Notes: generated from the letters alone by a model not told the origin. Counted from the stretch's first letter, positions 8,719 to 18,362 are shown. The stretch: DNA of 64,000 bases from Niastella sp. OAS944 (GCA_024809215.1 JANUBW010000014.1:20337-84336), one strand, 5' to 3'. A program made the numbers and translations.

Positions 8719-9790
8719 AGCGTTTAGCGTATTGCTCCTGATAGTAATGCTGGTAGTCGCCAGAAGTTACATGCTTTATCCAGTCTTCATTATTCAGATA
8801 CCAGTCAACTGTTTTCTCCAGGCCTTCTTCAAACTGAAGAGAGGGAGTCCAGCCCAGTTCTTTATTCAATTTAGTGGCATCGATGGCATACCGCATGTCG
8901 TGACCAGGGCGGTCAGTAACATAGGTAATAAGTTTGGCAGAAGTTCCTTCGGCCCGGCCCAGTTTGCTATCCATTATTTTACATAACAAATGCACCAGGT
9001 CGATATTTTTCCATTCATTAAAGCCACCTACATTATACTTTTCGCCGGTCTTTCCTTTATGAAAGATGGTGTCGATAGCACGGGCATGATCTTCAACAAA
9101 TAACCAGTCGCGTACATTATCGCCTTTACCATATACGGGGAGCGACTTATTATTTACGATATTGTTGATCATTAATGGGATCAGTTTCTCAGGGAAATGA
9201 TATGAACCATAGTTGTTGCTACAGTTGCTCATAACCACTGGTAACTTATAGGTATGGTACCAGGCCATTACAAAATGGTCTGATGATGCTTTGGAAGCGG
9301 AGTATGGTGAGCGGGGATCGTAAGCAGTTTCTTCTGTGAAGAATCCTTCTTCGCCCAGGGAGCCGTATACCTCATCGGTTGATACGTGCATGAAGCGTTT
9401 CCCTTCCATTTTGGTTTCCGACTTGGCCCAAAATTTACGGGCTATGTTCAACAGGTTAGCCGTACCCAGCACGTTTGTTTTTACAAAAGCCAGCGGATCG
9501 ATGATCGACCTGTCTACATGGCTTTCTGCGGCCAGGTGAATTACCGCATCAAATGCATATTGCTCAAACAGTGCTTCAATGGCTGCTTCACTGGTAATAT
9601 CGGCTCTTTCGAACCGGTAATTAGACGCCTGCTCTACATCTTTCAGATTCTCGAGGTTACCTGCATAGGTCAATGCATCGGCGTTAACGATCAGGTAATC
9701 GGGATATTTATTTACAAACAACCGCACCACGTGTGAGCCAATAAAACCGGCCCCACCGGTAACCATGATCGTCTTTGAATGTTTACTCAT
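8717..9790 (-). CDS. rfbB: dTDP-glucose 4,6-dehydratase
   Basis: 357 residues, an extended SDR. Converts dTDP-glucose to dTDP-4-keto-6-deoxyglucose, using bound NAD+. Motifs: TGGAGFIGSHVVR near residues 11-23, HVSTDEVYGSLGEEGFF (the TDEVYG signature with catalytic Asp-Glu), and YSASKASSDH with the catalytic Tyr and Lys. It precedes rfbC and rfbD; rfbA, which would make dTDP-glucose, is not in the window. Confidence 0.96.
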   Translation of the reverse strand: MSKHSKTIMVTGGAGFIGSHVVRLFVNKYPDYLIVNADALTYAGNLENLKDVEQASNYRFERADITSEAAIEALFEQYAFDAVIHLAAESHVDRSIIDPLAFVKTNVLGTANLLNIARKFWAKSETKMEGKRFMHVSTDEVYGSLGEEGFFTEETAYDPRSPYSASKASSDHFVMAWYHTYKLPVVMSNCSNNYGSYHFPEKLIPLMINNIVNNKSLPVYGKGDNVRDWLFVEDHARAIDTIFHKGKTGEKYNVGGFNEWKNIDLVHLLCKIMDSKLGRAEGTSAKLITYVTDRPGHDMRYAIDATKLNKELGWTPSLQFEEGLEKTVDWYLNNEDWIKHVTSGDYQHYYQEQYAKR

Positions 9791-9867
9791 AGAAGGTTAT
9801 GTTAATGCTAACAGCAAAATGCCAGACGCATACGCTGGTCATAGCGTAAAACGTCTGGCGATTTCGA

Positions 9868-10851
9868 TTATTTTTTAGTCGCAAATTCCTTGGGCTGTTT
9901 AAACCACTCTTCTTTTGGCAATGCCTTGAAATATTCGTAGGTCACTTTCAAACCGTCTTTACGGCTTACTTTGGGCGACCACCCAAGTATCTCTTTTGCC
10001 CGTGTAATATCTGGTTGCCGTTGCTTGGGATCATCAACCGGCAATGGTTTATATACGATCTTTTGTGTTGTGCCTGTAAGAGCGATGATCTCTTCGGCAA
10101 AATCCTTCAACGATATTTCATCGGGGTTACCTACGTTTACCGGTTGAGCACAATCGCTCATCAGTAAACGATAGATACCTTCAATAAGATCATCAACATA
10201 ACAAAAGCTTCTGGTTTGCGAACCATCACCAAAAACGGTAAGGTCTTCGCCACGCAATGCCTGACCAATAAATGCAGGCAGGGCGCGGCCGTCGTTCAAT
10301 CGCATACGCGGACCGTACGTATTGAAGATGCGAACAATGCGGGTTTCAACGCCATGGAACGTATGGTAAGCCATGGTCATTGCTTCCTGAAAACGTTTGG
10401 CTTCATCATACACACCACGAGGACCAACCGGGTTAACATTACCCCAGTATTCTTCGTTTTGCGGGTGAACCATTGGATCGCCGTAGATCTCGGAAGTGGA
10501 GGCTACAAGAATACGTGCATTTTTTGCTTTTGCAAGACCCAAACAGTTGTGGGTACCCAGCGAACCTACCTTCAATGTTTGAATAGGTATTTTCAAATAG
10601 TCGATGGGGCTTGCAGGAGAAGCAAAGTGTAAAATATAATGAAGCTCACCAGGAACATGAATGAATTTTGATACATCGTGATGATAAAATTCAAACTCTT
10701 CCTTCTTGAATAAATGTTCAATATTGCGCAGGTCACCGGTAATGAGGTTATCCATACCAACTACATGGAAACCCTCTTTAATAAAGCGGTCGCATAAGTG
10801 TGAACCTAAGAAACCGGCTGCTCCGGTAATGAGTACTCTTTTCTTTGACAT
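9868..10851 (-). CDS. UDP-glucuronate decarboxylase (UDP-xylose synthase)
   Basis: 327 residues. Extended SDR with [14 protein letters not shown] at the N-terminus, STSEIYGDP and a YDEAK catalytic Tyr/Lys, and [20 protein letters not shown], typical of UXS enzymes. It makes UDP-xylose from UDP-glucuronate, the product of the dehydrogenase encoded 11 bases upstream, so substrate and product genes are adjacent. Supplies pentose for a cell-surface polysaccharide. Confident family call. Confidence 0.93.
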   Translation of the reverse strand: MSKKRVLITGAAGFLGSHLCDRFIKEGFHVVGMDNLITGDLRNIEHLFKKEEFEFYHHDVSKFIHVPGELHYILHFASPASPIDYLKIPIQTLKVGSLGTHNCLGLAKAKNARILVASTSEIYGDPMVHPQNEEYWGNVNPVGPRGVYDEAKRFQEAMTMAYHTFHGVETRIVRIFNTYGPRMRLNDGRALPAFIGQALRGEDLTVFGDGSQTRSFCYVDDLIEGIYRLLMSDCAQPVNVGNPDEISLKDFAEEIIALTGTTQKIVYKPLPVDDPKQRQPDITRAKEILGWSPKVSRKDGLKVTYEYFKALPKEEWFKQPKEFATKK

Positions 10852-10862
10852 GGGAAAAAGGG

Positions 10863-12191
10863 TTATTTATGTTTAACAGCAGGATCAGCAATAGCCCGGC
10901 CCACACTTTCGTAATAAAATCCTAATTCTTTAATAGCATCTGCTTCAAACAGGTTACGTCCGTCGAAGATGACTTTGTTCTTAAGCGCAGTTACGATCTT
11001 CAGGAAGTTCGGTGTGCGAAACTCATTCCACTCGGTGGCAATGATCAGCGCATCGGCACCTTCCAGACAATCGTACTGGTTTTCGGCGAATTGAATTTTA
11101 TCGCCTAATAATGCACGTACATTATTCACCGCTTCAGGATCATACGCGCAAACAGTTGCACCTTCATTCAACAATGCATCGATAATATATAATGCCGGCG
11201 CTTCGCGAATGTCATCGGTATTTGGTTTGAACGCCAAACCCCATAATGCAAAGCGTTTGCCTTTCAGATCGCCTTTGAAATACTTTTTGATCTTGGGAAG
11301 CAGGTGCAGCTTTTGTTTCTCATTCACATCCATAACTGCATTCAGGATCTGGAAATCGTAACCTACTTCAGTTGATGATTTAACAAGGGCCTGAACGTCT
11401 TTAGGGAAACAGCTTCCGCCATAGCCGATGCCAGGGAACAGGAAACGTTTGCCAATACGTTCGTCGCTACCAATACCCCTGCGCACCATATCAACGTCGG
11501 CACCCAGGCGTTCGCACAACTGGGCAACTTCATTCATAAAGGATATTTTGGTAGCCAGGAAGGAGTTGGCGGCATATTTGGTAAGTTCGGCAGAGCGAAC
11601 ATCCATGTAAATAACAGGGTTACCCGAACGAACAAATGGTGCATATAATTCACCCATCACTTTGCGGGCTCTTTCAGAAGAAGCGCCAATCACTACGCGA
11701 TCGGGTTTCATGAAATCTTCCACCGCTACACCTTCACGTAAGAATTCGGGGTTCGAAACCACATCAAAATCACCTACATAGGTTTTCGCAATGGCAGCAT
11801 ATACTTTTTCAGCAGTACCTACAGGTACGGTGCTTTTATCAACAATCACTTTATAATCGGTCATCAACTCGCCCAGGTCTTTGGCTACACCCAGGATATA
11901 TTTCAGATCTGCACTACCGTCTTCACCAGGAGGAGTGGGCAATGCCAGGAAAATGATCTCGGCATCTTTTATACCTTCATTTAAACTGGTAGTGAAATGT
12001 AAACGCTCTTCTTTAACATTCCGAAGAAATAATTTTTCCAGTCCGGGCTCATAAATAGTGATCTGACCGGAAGAAAGTTTTTCCACTTTCTTTTTATCGA
12101 TGTCTACGCAGGTAACATCATTACCTGTTTCAGCAAAACAGGTTCCTGTTACCAAACCAACGTAGCCAGTACCTACTACTGCGATTTTCAT
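10863..12191 (-). CDS. ugd: UDP-glucose 6-dehydrogenase
   Basis: 442 residues. Oxidises UDP-glucose to UDP-glucuronate with two NAD+. The Rossmann motif [19 protein letters not shown] lies at residues 4-22, [11 protein letters not shown] mid-protein, and the catalytic cysteine in [14 protein letters not shown] near residue 260. C-terminal UDP-binding domain is complete ([16 protein letters not shown]). Second gene of the operon, 36 bases after the aminotransferase. Confidence 0.96.
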   Translation of the reverse strand: MKIAVVGTGYVGLVTGTCFAETGNDVTCVDIDKKKVEKLSSGQITIYEPGLEKLFLRNVKEERLHFTTSLNEGIKDAEIIFLALPTPPGEDGSADLKYILGVAKDLGELMTDYKVIVDKSTVPVGTAEKVYAAIAKTYVGDFDVVSNPEFLREGVAVEDFMKPDRVVIGASSERARKVMGELYAPFVRSGNPVIYMDVRSAELTKYAANSFLATKISFMNEVAQLCERLGADVDMVRRGIGSDERIGKRFLFPGIGYGGSCFPKDVQALVKSSTEVGYDFQILNAVMDVNEKQKLHLLPKIKKYFKGDLKGKRFALWGLAFKPNTDDIREAPALYIIDALLNEGATVCAYDPEAVNNVRALLGDKIQFAENQYDCLEGADALIIATEWNEFRTPNFLKIVTALKNKVIFDGRNLFEADAIKELGFYYESVGRAIADPAVKHK

Positions 12192-12227
12192 TTTTGGGAT
12201 GTTTTATAGTGCCTTATTATAATAAGG

Positions 12228-13361
12228 TTATGATTTATTAATAAACTCCAATACTTTGCTGGTAATAAACTGGAGTTGTTCATTACTCAGTTCGGTATGC
12301 ATAGGCAGGGATAATACACGTTCGGTAAGCCAGTCAGTAATTTTCAACTCAAATTTTGCACCGCCAAAAGCGTCAAACATTTTCTGGCGATGGGCCGGAA
12401 CCGGATAATAGATCATAGAAGGAATGCCATGACCAGCAAGAAACTGGTTCAGGGCGTCGCGGTCAACCCCTTCAAGCAATAGCGTGTATTGATGAAATAC
12501 ATGGTTACAGTAAGAGGCTCTGTATGGAACAGTGATCTTTGCATTTCCGGCAAAAGCCTTGTCATAAAAATCGGCTGCACTCCGACGTGCGGCTATATAT
12601 TCATCCAAATGAGGCAGTTTTACATTCAGAACGGCAGCTTGAACAGAATCGAGCCGGCTGTTACAGCCAACGCGGTCATGATAATATCTTTTTGCCTGGC
12701 CATGGTTGGCAACCATTTTCAATGCCTCTGCCAACGTATCATCATTGGTAAAGATAGCGCCGCCATCACCAAAGCAACCCAGGTTTTTTGAGGGGAAGAA
12801 AGAAGTGGTACCAATGGTACCCAGGGTGCCTGTTTTCTTTACAGTGCCATTGCTTAATTGAATATCACCACCAATGGCCTGTGCATTATCCTCAATAACA
12901 GGTATATTATACCTGTTGGCTACTTCCATAATAGCTTCCATATTGGCAGCCTGGCCGTACAGGTGTACAGGGATAATTGCTTTTGTTTTAGGCGTAATGG
13001 CCTTTTCAATAGCGGCAGGATCGATGCAGAATGTTTTGGGATCAACTTCTACAAACACAGGGGTCAAACGCAATAAGGCAATTACCTCTGTAGTTGCAAT
13101 AAAGGTGAAAGAAGGTGTGATCACCTCATCGCCCGGCTGCAGGTCCAATGCCATTAAAGCGATCTGCAGGGCATCGGTACCATTTGCACAGGGAATTACG
13201 TGCTTAACACCCAGGTATTTGCTCAGCCCGGCAGCAAAGTCCTGCACGGCTTTACCATGAATAAAAGCCGTACTGTTTATAACCTCCTGAATAGCAGAAT
13301 CAACTTCAGTTTTAATTTTCGCGTATTGCTGCTTTAAATCAACCATTTGTATGGGCTGCAT
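12228..13361 (-). CDS. DegT/DnrJ/EryC1/StrS sugar aminotransferase
   Basis: 377 residues of the PLP-dependent sugar aminotransferase family. The PLP lysine sits in SFFPSKNLGCFGDGGAI near residue 190, with the preceding VIEDNAQAIGG motif carrying the PLP ring-stacking region. Transfers an amino group to a nucleotide-linked keto sugar. First gene of the six-gene operon; given the rfbB product nearby, a dTDP-keto-deoxy-sugar or a UDP-keto-sugar are both possible substrates and cannot be told apart here. An upstream promoter box is seen at 13389-13396. Confidence 0.93.
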   Translation of the reverse strand: MQPIQMVDLKQQYAKIKTEVDSAIQEVINSTAFIHGKAVQDFAAGLSKYLGVKHVIPCANGTDALQIALMALDLQPGDEVITPSFTFIATTEVIALLRLTPVFVEVDPKTFCIDPAAIEKAITPKTKAIIPVHLYGQAANMEAIMEVANRYNIPVIEDNAQAIGGDIQLSNGTVKKTGTLGTIGTTSFFPSKNLGCFGDGGAIFTNDDTLAEALKMVANHGQAKRYYHDRVGCNSRLDSVQAAVLNVKLPHLDEYIAARRSAADFYDKAFAGNAKITVPYRASYCNHVFHQYTLLLEGVDRDALNQFLAGHGIPSMIYYPVPAHRQKMFDAFGGAKFELKITDWLTERVLSLPMHTELSNEQLQFITSKVLEFINKS

Positions 13362-13388
13362 ACCTAATTTTTTTATTCAAAACGGGCA

Positions 13389-13419
13389 CAAACGTACAGC
13401 AAAAAAATGGTGTAAGCAA
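13389..13419 (-). promoter_or_regulatory. Promoter of the nucleotide-sugar operon
   Basis: Minus-strand TACGTTTG (13389-13396) matches TAnnTTTG, and TTG at 13417-13419 lies 20 nt further upstream, the standard Bacteroidota spacing. A start site near 13385 would give a leader of about 24 nt before the aminotransferase ATG. Confidence 0.6.
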
Positions 13420-13623
13420 GCAGATTACAGCCAACCAACATATTCAAGGAAATTGGGCTGTAAAACCGGGGCCTTACAATTGCACTTTATGATACGGCAA
13501 GGGCGTAGAAGTAAAAAAGGTTCTAAAACCACACAATAAAACATATTTTAAACCGCTAATTTGCGCTTTTGACAATTCTCGTATAAAAACGACATTTGTT
13601 TTTTTTGAATTCAAATTATTACC

Positions 13624-15051
13624 GTGCACCTGTTTATTTATAATATTTTTTTGTTTTTATATTCATTAGGTATCCGTATTACATCCCTCTGGAACCCCAA
13701 GGCCCGTGCATGGCGCAATGGCAGGAAAAATATCTGGGAGAAGCTGCAGAAAACGCTGAACGCTGAACGTCCAACGCCCAATGGCGAAGACAAAAAGCCA
13801 GATACAAAGCGCGTTGTAAGAAAGCCTAAAATTGGAGACGCCACACCCGCAGCCGAAGAACCGCAAACTGAAGAAATCAGCCGGGAACCGGGAACCGGGA
13901 ACTGGAAACTCGTATGGATGCACTGTTCATCCCTCGGTGAATTTGAGCAGGGCAGGCCGGTAATGGAGGCCATCAGGCAACAATACCCAAATATAAAAGT
14001 GCTGCTTACCTTCTTCTCCCCAAGCGGTTATGAAGTTAGAAAAAACAGTTCGGGGGCCGATTATGTGATGTACCTGCCTCTTGACTCAAAAGCCAACGCC
14101 CGTAAATTCATCAGCATTGTTAAGCCCGACCTGGTGATTTGGATAAAATACGAGTACTGGTTCTATTATTTAACCGAATTGAAGAAAAAACATATCCCAC
14201 TGTTGCTGGTTTCGGGTATTTTCAGGAAAGATCAGCCCTTTTTTAAATGGTATGGCCGCCTGCACTGGTATATGCTGGAAAGTTTTAACCACCTGTTTGT
14301 TCAAACACCAACTTCAAAAGAACTACTGGGTTCCATTAGGTTTACGAATAACGTAAGCATCAGCGGTGATACCCGGTTCGACCGGGTGGTGCAAATAGCC
14401 GAACAATTTAAACCCATTGACCCTATTACTCATTTCTGTGGCGATAGCCCGGTAGTTGTGGCCGGTAGCACCTGGCCCGAAGATGAAGAAGAGTTGGACC
14501 ACTATGCCAATACGCATCCTGAAATAAAATTCATTATTGCTCCACACGAAATAAACGAAGACCATTTAAAAGGGATAGAGAAGTTATTCAAACATACTGT
14601 ACGGTTTTCGCGGTTACCCGCCAATCCCGATGCCCCTCGTCCTGTTTCAAGAGGCCGTCAACTCGACAACGAAGTAAAGCCCAATGTGCTTATCATTGAT
14701 AATATAGGTATGTTATCGAAGCTGTATAAGTATGCCACTATTACATATGTAGGTGGCGGTTTTGGCGACGATGGCGTACATAATGTGCTTGAGGCAGCGG
14801 TTTATGGCAAACCGGTGGTGTTTGGCCCTGTGTACGATAAATATGTTGAAGCAGTTGAACTGGTTCAACAGGGTGGCGCATTTGTAGTAGATACAGCGTT
14901 GGAGCTTGAAAAAACCTTTAATGACTTAATGGAAGATACGAGCGCCTGGCAGAAAAGCTGTGAGGCCGCCCGTAACTATGTATATAATAATAAAGGAGCA
15001 ACAGACAGTGTTATGCAGTACATTCAGGAGAACCGTCTTTTAACCAGTTGA
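13624..15051 (+). CDS. waaA: 3-deoxy-D-manno-octulosonic acid (Kdo) transferase
   Basis: 475 residues from a GTG start. Adds Kdo to lipid A at the inner membrane (GT30). An N-terminal membrane anchor (residues 2-20) leads into the conserved start of the catalytic domain, WMHCSSLGEFEQGRP near residues 98-112 with the catalytic Glu, and the C-terminal donor-binding motif VGGGFGDDGVHNVLEAAVYG is intact. Odd: between WEKLQ (about residue 42) and LVWMHC (about 96) there is an extra stretch of about 50 polar residues, encoded by DNA holding two 7-bp word arrays. The 3' end overlaps the convergent gene at 15024 by 28 bases. Confidence 0.93.
   Translation: MHLFIYNIFLFLYSLGIRITSLWNPKARAWRNGRKNIWEKLQKTLNAERPTPNGEDKKPDTKRVVRKPKIGDATPAAEEPQTEEISREPGTGNWKLVWMHCSSLGEFEQGRPVMEAIRQQYPNIKVLLTFFSPSGYEVRKNSSGADYVMYLPLDSKANARKFISIVKPDLVIWIKYEYWFYYLTELKKKHIPLLLVSGIFRKDQPFFKWYGRLHWYMLESFNHLFVQTPTSKELLGSIRFTNNVSISGDTRFDRVVQIAEQFKPIDPITHFCGDSPVVVAGSTWPEDEEELDHYANTHPEIKFIIAPHEINEDHLKGIEKLFKHTVRFSRLPANPDAPRPVSRGRQLDNEVKPNVLIIDNIGMLSKLYKYATITYVGGGFGDDGVHNVLEAAVYGKPVVFGPVYDKYVEAVELVQQGGAFVVDTALELEKTFNDLMEDTSAWQKSCEAARNYVYNNKGATDSVMQYIQENRLLTS
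13752..13908. repeat. Word-array element inside waaA
   Basis: 13752-13779 reads AACGCTG, AACGCTG, AACGTCC, AACGCCC (28 bp) and 13881-13908 reads CCGGGAA, CCGGGAA, CCGGGAA, CTGGAAA (28 bp), separated by 101 bp. Layout and core size match the intergenic elements at 30507-30668 and 41435-41623. It coincides with the extra segment of the Kdo transferase. Confidence 0.8.
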
Positions 15052-15875
15052 TAAAAATGGCGGGTGCTTTCTTTATTTTCATCCCAACCCAGTTTTACTT
15101 TCAGCTCACGTTCGATCCAGTACTGGGCTTCGGGAAGAATTCGAAAACTGTTGATGGTTTTTATACTGCGTTCGTACATTACTTCATCGTTGCGGAAAAG
15201 TTCGCTGATAAACACAAACCGGTCGTTGATACCAATGGCACGACGCAGATCGCGTACAGGCGCATCGTTAAGAACATGTGCAACTTCCTTCACCTCAGCT
15301 TTTAACTTTTCATTAAGGGAAGCTTCTTTGGAAGCCATCACTTCGTTCAGCTCTTTTACAGCTTGTTGATGAGCAAGCGTAGGCACTTCACGCAGTGGAT
15401 CTATCTTCCAACCATTATCGGCTTGTTCAATTTCAGGATGATGATGGCCATTGCCATTTTTATCCACAGTTCCATTAACACCATTCACTCCTGCTACCGG
15501 AGCTGTTGCCATAACAGGCTCTTTTTCCGGTACTGTTTCAATCACAACAGGCGCAGGCTCAACCACAACCGGGGGTTCTTCTACCACAACCGGCGGAGCT
15601 TCCACTACAACGTGTTTGGCTACTATTTTTGGAGGTGTTTGGGTAACTGTTTCTTCCTTTATATTACGAGATGGATGATAGCTATGACCATTAGCCGCCG
15701 TAGCCGCAGGCATCACAACTGCCACTTTTGAAGAGTGTACAGTTCGATGTGTGGACGTAGACATCTGTACCAATTCTGTTTCAATTAATTGGGTAGTGAC
15801 TAATAGTTGAAAAGGATCGGCGTTTTGTGCAAATTGTTCATTTAATTTGCCAATAAGTTGTGCTAAACGTTCCAT
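15024..15875 (-). CDS. Conserved Bacteroidota protein of unknown function with Pro/Val-rich linker
   Basis: 283 residues, no signal peptide or membrane helix. A short helical N-terminus (residues 1-40), then a low-complexity linker with VEAPPVVVEEPPVVVEPAPV at about 89-108, and a helical C-terminal domain (about 165-283) with LNDAPVRDLRRAIGINDRFV and SFRILPEAQYWIERELKVKL. The C-terminal pattern looks like the conserved part. Upstream it faces thymidine kinase divergently; its 3' end overlaps waaA. I do not recognise a function. Confidence 0.85.
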   Translation of the reverse strand: MERLAQLIGKLNEQFAQNADPFQLLVTTQLIETELVQMSTSTHRTVHSSKVAVVMPAATAANGHSYHPSRNIKEETVTQTPPKIVAKHVVVEAPPVVVEEPPVVVEPAPVVIETVPEKEPVMATAPVAGVNGVNGTVDKNGNGHHHPEIEQADNGWKIDPLREVPTLAHQQAVKELNEVMASKEASLNEKLKAEVKEVAHVLNDAPVRDLRRAIGINDRFVFISELFRNDEVMYERSIKTINSFRILPEAQYWIERELKVKLGWDENKESTRHFYQLVKRRFS

Positions 15876-15947
15876 AATAAGCGGGTACTTTTTTATGGTT
15901 AGAGTTAATTGATAAAGTTAACAATTATTGTACCTATTTCCGTTAAC

Positions 15948-16520
15948 ATGTTTATAGAACCTAATATATCGGGTGAGCGCCGGGGCAGTATTGAAGTAAT
16001 TTGCGGGTCTATGTTTTCCGGAAAAACGGAAGAATTGATCCGGAGACTAAAACGGGCAAAGATCGCCAACCTGCGGGTAGAAATCTTTAAGCCAAAACTG
16101 GATGTGCGGTATGATGCTCAAAACATCGTATCACACGATACTAATGCCATTTTGAGTTCTCCTATAGATAACTCTCAAACTATTTTATTATTGCACGGCG
16201 ATGCCGATGTGATAGGCATTGACGAAGCCCAGTTCTTCGATGATCAGTTGCCCGATGTTTGCGATCAACTGGCATTAAAGGGTATACGTGTAATAGTAGC
16301 CGGATTGGATATGGATTTTACCGGAAAACCTTTTGGACAAATTCCTTTTCTGCTGGCTAAAGCCGATTACATTACAAAGCTACACGCCATTTGCGTAAAA
16401 TGCGGCAATATTGCCAATTATTCGTATCGCAAAAAGCAGAATAACAATGCACAATTCCTGCTTGGTGAAAAAGATCTGTACGAACCAAGATGCAGGAAGT
16501 GTTATTATGAGAAAGGTTAA
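15948..16520 (+). CDS. tdk: Thymidine kinase (type II)
   Basis: 190 residues from the ATG at 15948; the frame opens earlier at a TTG (15909), but the extra residues are not typical. Phosphorylates thymidine in salvage. P-loop [12 protein letters not shown] near residues 18-29, the Walker B-like [10 protein letters not shown], and a C-terminal zinc site made of two CxxC pairs (CVKCGN and CRKC). The stop codon lies inside an 8-bp word array. Confidence 0.95.
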   Translation: MFIEPNISGERRGSIEVICGSMFSGKTEELIRRLKRAKIANLRVEIFKPKLDVRYDAQNIVSHDTNAILSSPIDNSQTILLLHGDADVIGIDEAQFFDDQLPDVCDQLALKGIRVIVAGLDMDFTGKPFGQIPFLLAKADYITKLHAICVKCGNIANYSYRKKQNNNAQFLLGEKDLYEPRCRKCYYEKG

Positions 16521-16546
16521 CAGGTTAACGAGTTAACAAGTTGACG
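16515..16546. repeat. 8-bp word array spanning the tdk stop codon
   Basis: GGTTAACA, GGTTAACG, AGTTAACA, AGTTGACG, exactly 32 bp, followed by AGTTAAAT. The tdk stop TAA (16518-16520) is part of the first word. Confidence 0.85.
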
Positions 16547-16573
16547 AGTTAAATACAAAGAAGTGACTTTAAT

Positions 16574-17224
16574 ATGAACCACATACTGGCGCTGATAAAA
16601 AAAGACCTGTTGCTCGAGATCAGACAACAATACACCTTCTACGGAATTGTATTGTATGTAGCGTCTACCATATTCGTGTTATACTTAGCCATGGGCCAGC
16701 CAGAAGAAAAAGTATGGAATGGCCTGTTTTGGATGATCCAATTATTCATTTGTGTAAATGCAGTTGCCAAAAGTTTTCTACAGGAAAGCCAGGGCCGCAT
16801 GTTATATTTCTATACAGTAGCCGGTGCACGAGATTTTATTCTTTCCAAATTACTTTTCAATGCCGGCTTAATGATCATCATGAGCATCGTTAGCCTGTTA
16901 CTGTTTCAGTTACTATTGGGCAATCCATTGCATAACCCTGTTCGGTTCATTGGTTTTGTTTGCCTGGGTGGCTGTAGTTTAAGCCTGGTATTCAGCTTTC
17001 TGGCAGCCATTGCCGCCCGTGCCCGTCAGGGCGCCGCCCTAATGGCAATTTTAGGCTTTCCTTTAATTATCCCGCAGGTATTACTGCTGATGAAAATGTC
17101 GAACACCGCTTTTGCCGATGTAATTCAGGCTGGCCTGGTGCAAATTATTTTGTTACTGGTGGCGCTGGATGTATTGGTTATAGCATTGGCTGTCATACTT
17201 TTCCCTTTTCTGTGGAAGGATTGA
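16574..17224 (+). CDS. ccmB: Heme exporter/cytochrome c maturation membrane protein CcmB
   Basis: 216 residues with six predicted transmembrane segments. The family-typical N-terminus (LALIKKDLLLEIRQQYTFYG) and LQESQGRMLYFYTVAGARD are present. CcmB is the ABC permease subunit that works with CcmA to release holo-CcmE. No ccmA is seen next to it, so the ATPase must lie elsewhere or be absent. First of three ccm genes in a row. Confidence 0.92.
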   Translation: MNHILALIKKDLLLEIRQQYTFYGIVLYVASTIFVLYLAMGQPEEKVWNGLFWMIQLFICVNAVAKSFLQESQGRMLYFYTVAGARDFILSKLLFNAGLMIIMSIVSLLLFQLLLGNPLHNPVRFIGFVCLGGCSLSLVFSFLAAIAARARQGAALMAILGFPLIIPQVLLLMKMSNTAFADVIQAGLVQIILLLVALDVLVIALAVILFPFLWKD

Positions 17225-17226
17225 TC

Positions 17227-17282
17227 CGGTTACCGGGTTGCCAGTTACCAGGCCCCGGGAACAGGGAACCGGAAACCGGTAA
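17227..17282. repeat. Inverted word arrays after ccmB (CCGGTAA family)
   Basis: Right array 17255-17282 reads CCGGGAA, CAGGGAA, CCGGAAA, CCGGTAA (28 bp). The left arm at 17227-17249 (CGGTTAC, CGGGTTGC, CAGTTACC) is its looser reverse complement. Begins three bases after the ccmB stop. Confidence 0.75.
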
Positions 17283-17342
17283 CAAATTGACACAGCAAGG
17301 AACAATTCATTCACATAACTTACCTGCAAACGACATTCTCCC

Positions 17343-17372
17343 TTTGTTATACTCTCTTTTCCCCTAATTTTG
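17343..17372 (+). promoter_or_regulatory. Promoter of ccmC
   Basis: TTTG at 17343-17346, an 18-nt spacer, and TAATTTTG at 17365-17372, close to the Bacteroidota consensus. Predicts a start near 17376 and a 70-nt leader before ccmC, so ccmCD can be expressed apart from ccmB. Confidence 0.6.
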
Positions 17373-17448
17373 CCCCACCTATTTAGGATTATTGGGTCAA
17401 ACGATCACTTTTGGGTACCAATAATCATTCAACAAACTACAGGACTCT

Positions 17449-18135
17449 ATGCGCCAGTACTGGTGGAAAATACTAAGTATCGTATTACTGATATACACCT
17501 TCATTGCAGGATTTTTAGTTCCGCTTCCATACGAAACAGCTTATTTAAACAGCAACCTGTATGAAAGCATGCGCAATTTCTTCTTTCATGTGCCTATGTG
17601 GTTCGCTCAATTAGGGCTTATTACTATCTCCCTGGTTTATTCTATAATGTATTTACGCAAACCCAATCCCACTTACGACATTTACGCCACTGAGTTTGCC
17701 CGTACGGGAACTGTTTTCGGCGTACTGGGACTTATCACTGGTGCCATTTGGGCTAATTATACCTGGGGTGCAGCCTGGAGCAACGACCCCAAACAAATTG
17801 GAGCGGCCATAGCCCTTCTTATTTATGTAGCCTATTTTGTATTACGTAATTCAATGCCCGATCTTGACAAAAGAGCAAGGGTAGCCGGGGTTTATAACAT
17901 ATTCGCTTATTTTATTTACATACCCATGATCCTCATTTTACCCCGGTTAACTGAATCATTGCACCCCGGTGGTCAGGGTTCCGAAGGCAACCCGGGCATG
18001 GGCGGCAACAGCCTTGATGCAAAACTGAGACTTGTTTTCTGGCCCGCGGTATTGGGCTGGCTGCTGTTAGGTGCCTGGATCACCACCCTAAGACTACGTG
18101 TACGAATAATAGAAGAGAAAAAACATTCCGTATAA
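17449..18135 (+). CDS. ccmC: Cytochrome c maturation heme-handling protein CcmC
   Basis: 228 residues, six transmembrane segments. The tryptophan-rich heme-binding WWD-type motif is WGAAWSNDPKQ near residues 106-116, and flanking histidines are in FFFHVPMWFAQLG and ESLHPGGQG. Attaches heme to CcmE at the periplasmic face. Followed after eight bases by a CcmD-like gene; ccmE and ccmF are not in the window. Confidence 0.94.
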   Translation: MRQYWWKILSIVLLIYTFIAGFLVPLPYETAYLNSNLYESMRNFFFHVPMWFAQLGLITISLVYSIMYLRKPNPTYDIYATEFARTGTVFGVLGLITGAIWANYTWGAAWSNDPKQIGAAIALLIYVAYFVLRNSMPDLDKRARVAGVYNIFAYFIYIPMILILPRLTESLHPGGQGSEGNPGMGGNSLDAKLRLVFWPAVLGWLLLGAWITTLRLRVRIIEEKKHSV

Positions 18136-18143
18136 TTTTTAGT

Positions 18144-18362
18144 ATGAAGCAACTAATTGTAACCCTGATCGTTTTATTTGTCCAATTACTGGCAAAGGCC
18201 CAGGATTCTGCAAACCATGTAGCGCCAACACCTACCGGTTTAGCGGCAGGTAACAAGATATATGTTGTAATGGCGGTTGCCATAACCATACTGGTTGGTT
18301 TATTCCTGTATGTAATCCGGCTCGACAGAAAAATATCTATGATCGAGAAACAAAGCTCTTAA
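18144..18362 (+). CDS. CcmD-like small membrane protein
   Basis: 72 residues: a signal-like N-terminus (residues 1-19), a short Ala/Pro linker and one transmembrane helix (about 34-54) followed by LDRKISMIEKQS. This is the usual form of the Bacteroidota CcmD-family protein directly after ccmC, where it would stabilise the CcmABC-CcmE complex. Assigned mainly from size, topology and position. Confidence 0.8.
   Translation: MKQLIVTLIVLFVQLLAKAQDSANHVAPTPTGLAAGNKIYVVMAVAITILVGLFLYVIRLDRKISMIEKQSS

Noticed and set aside
16574-18362. Complete Ccm system
   Set aside because: Only ccmB, ccmC and a ccmD-like gene are present; ccmA, ccmE and ccmF were looked for nearby and not found.
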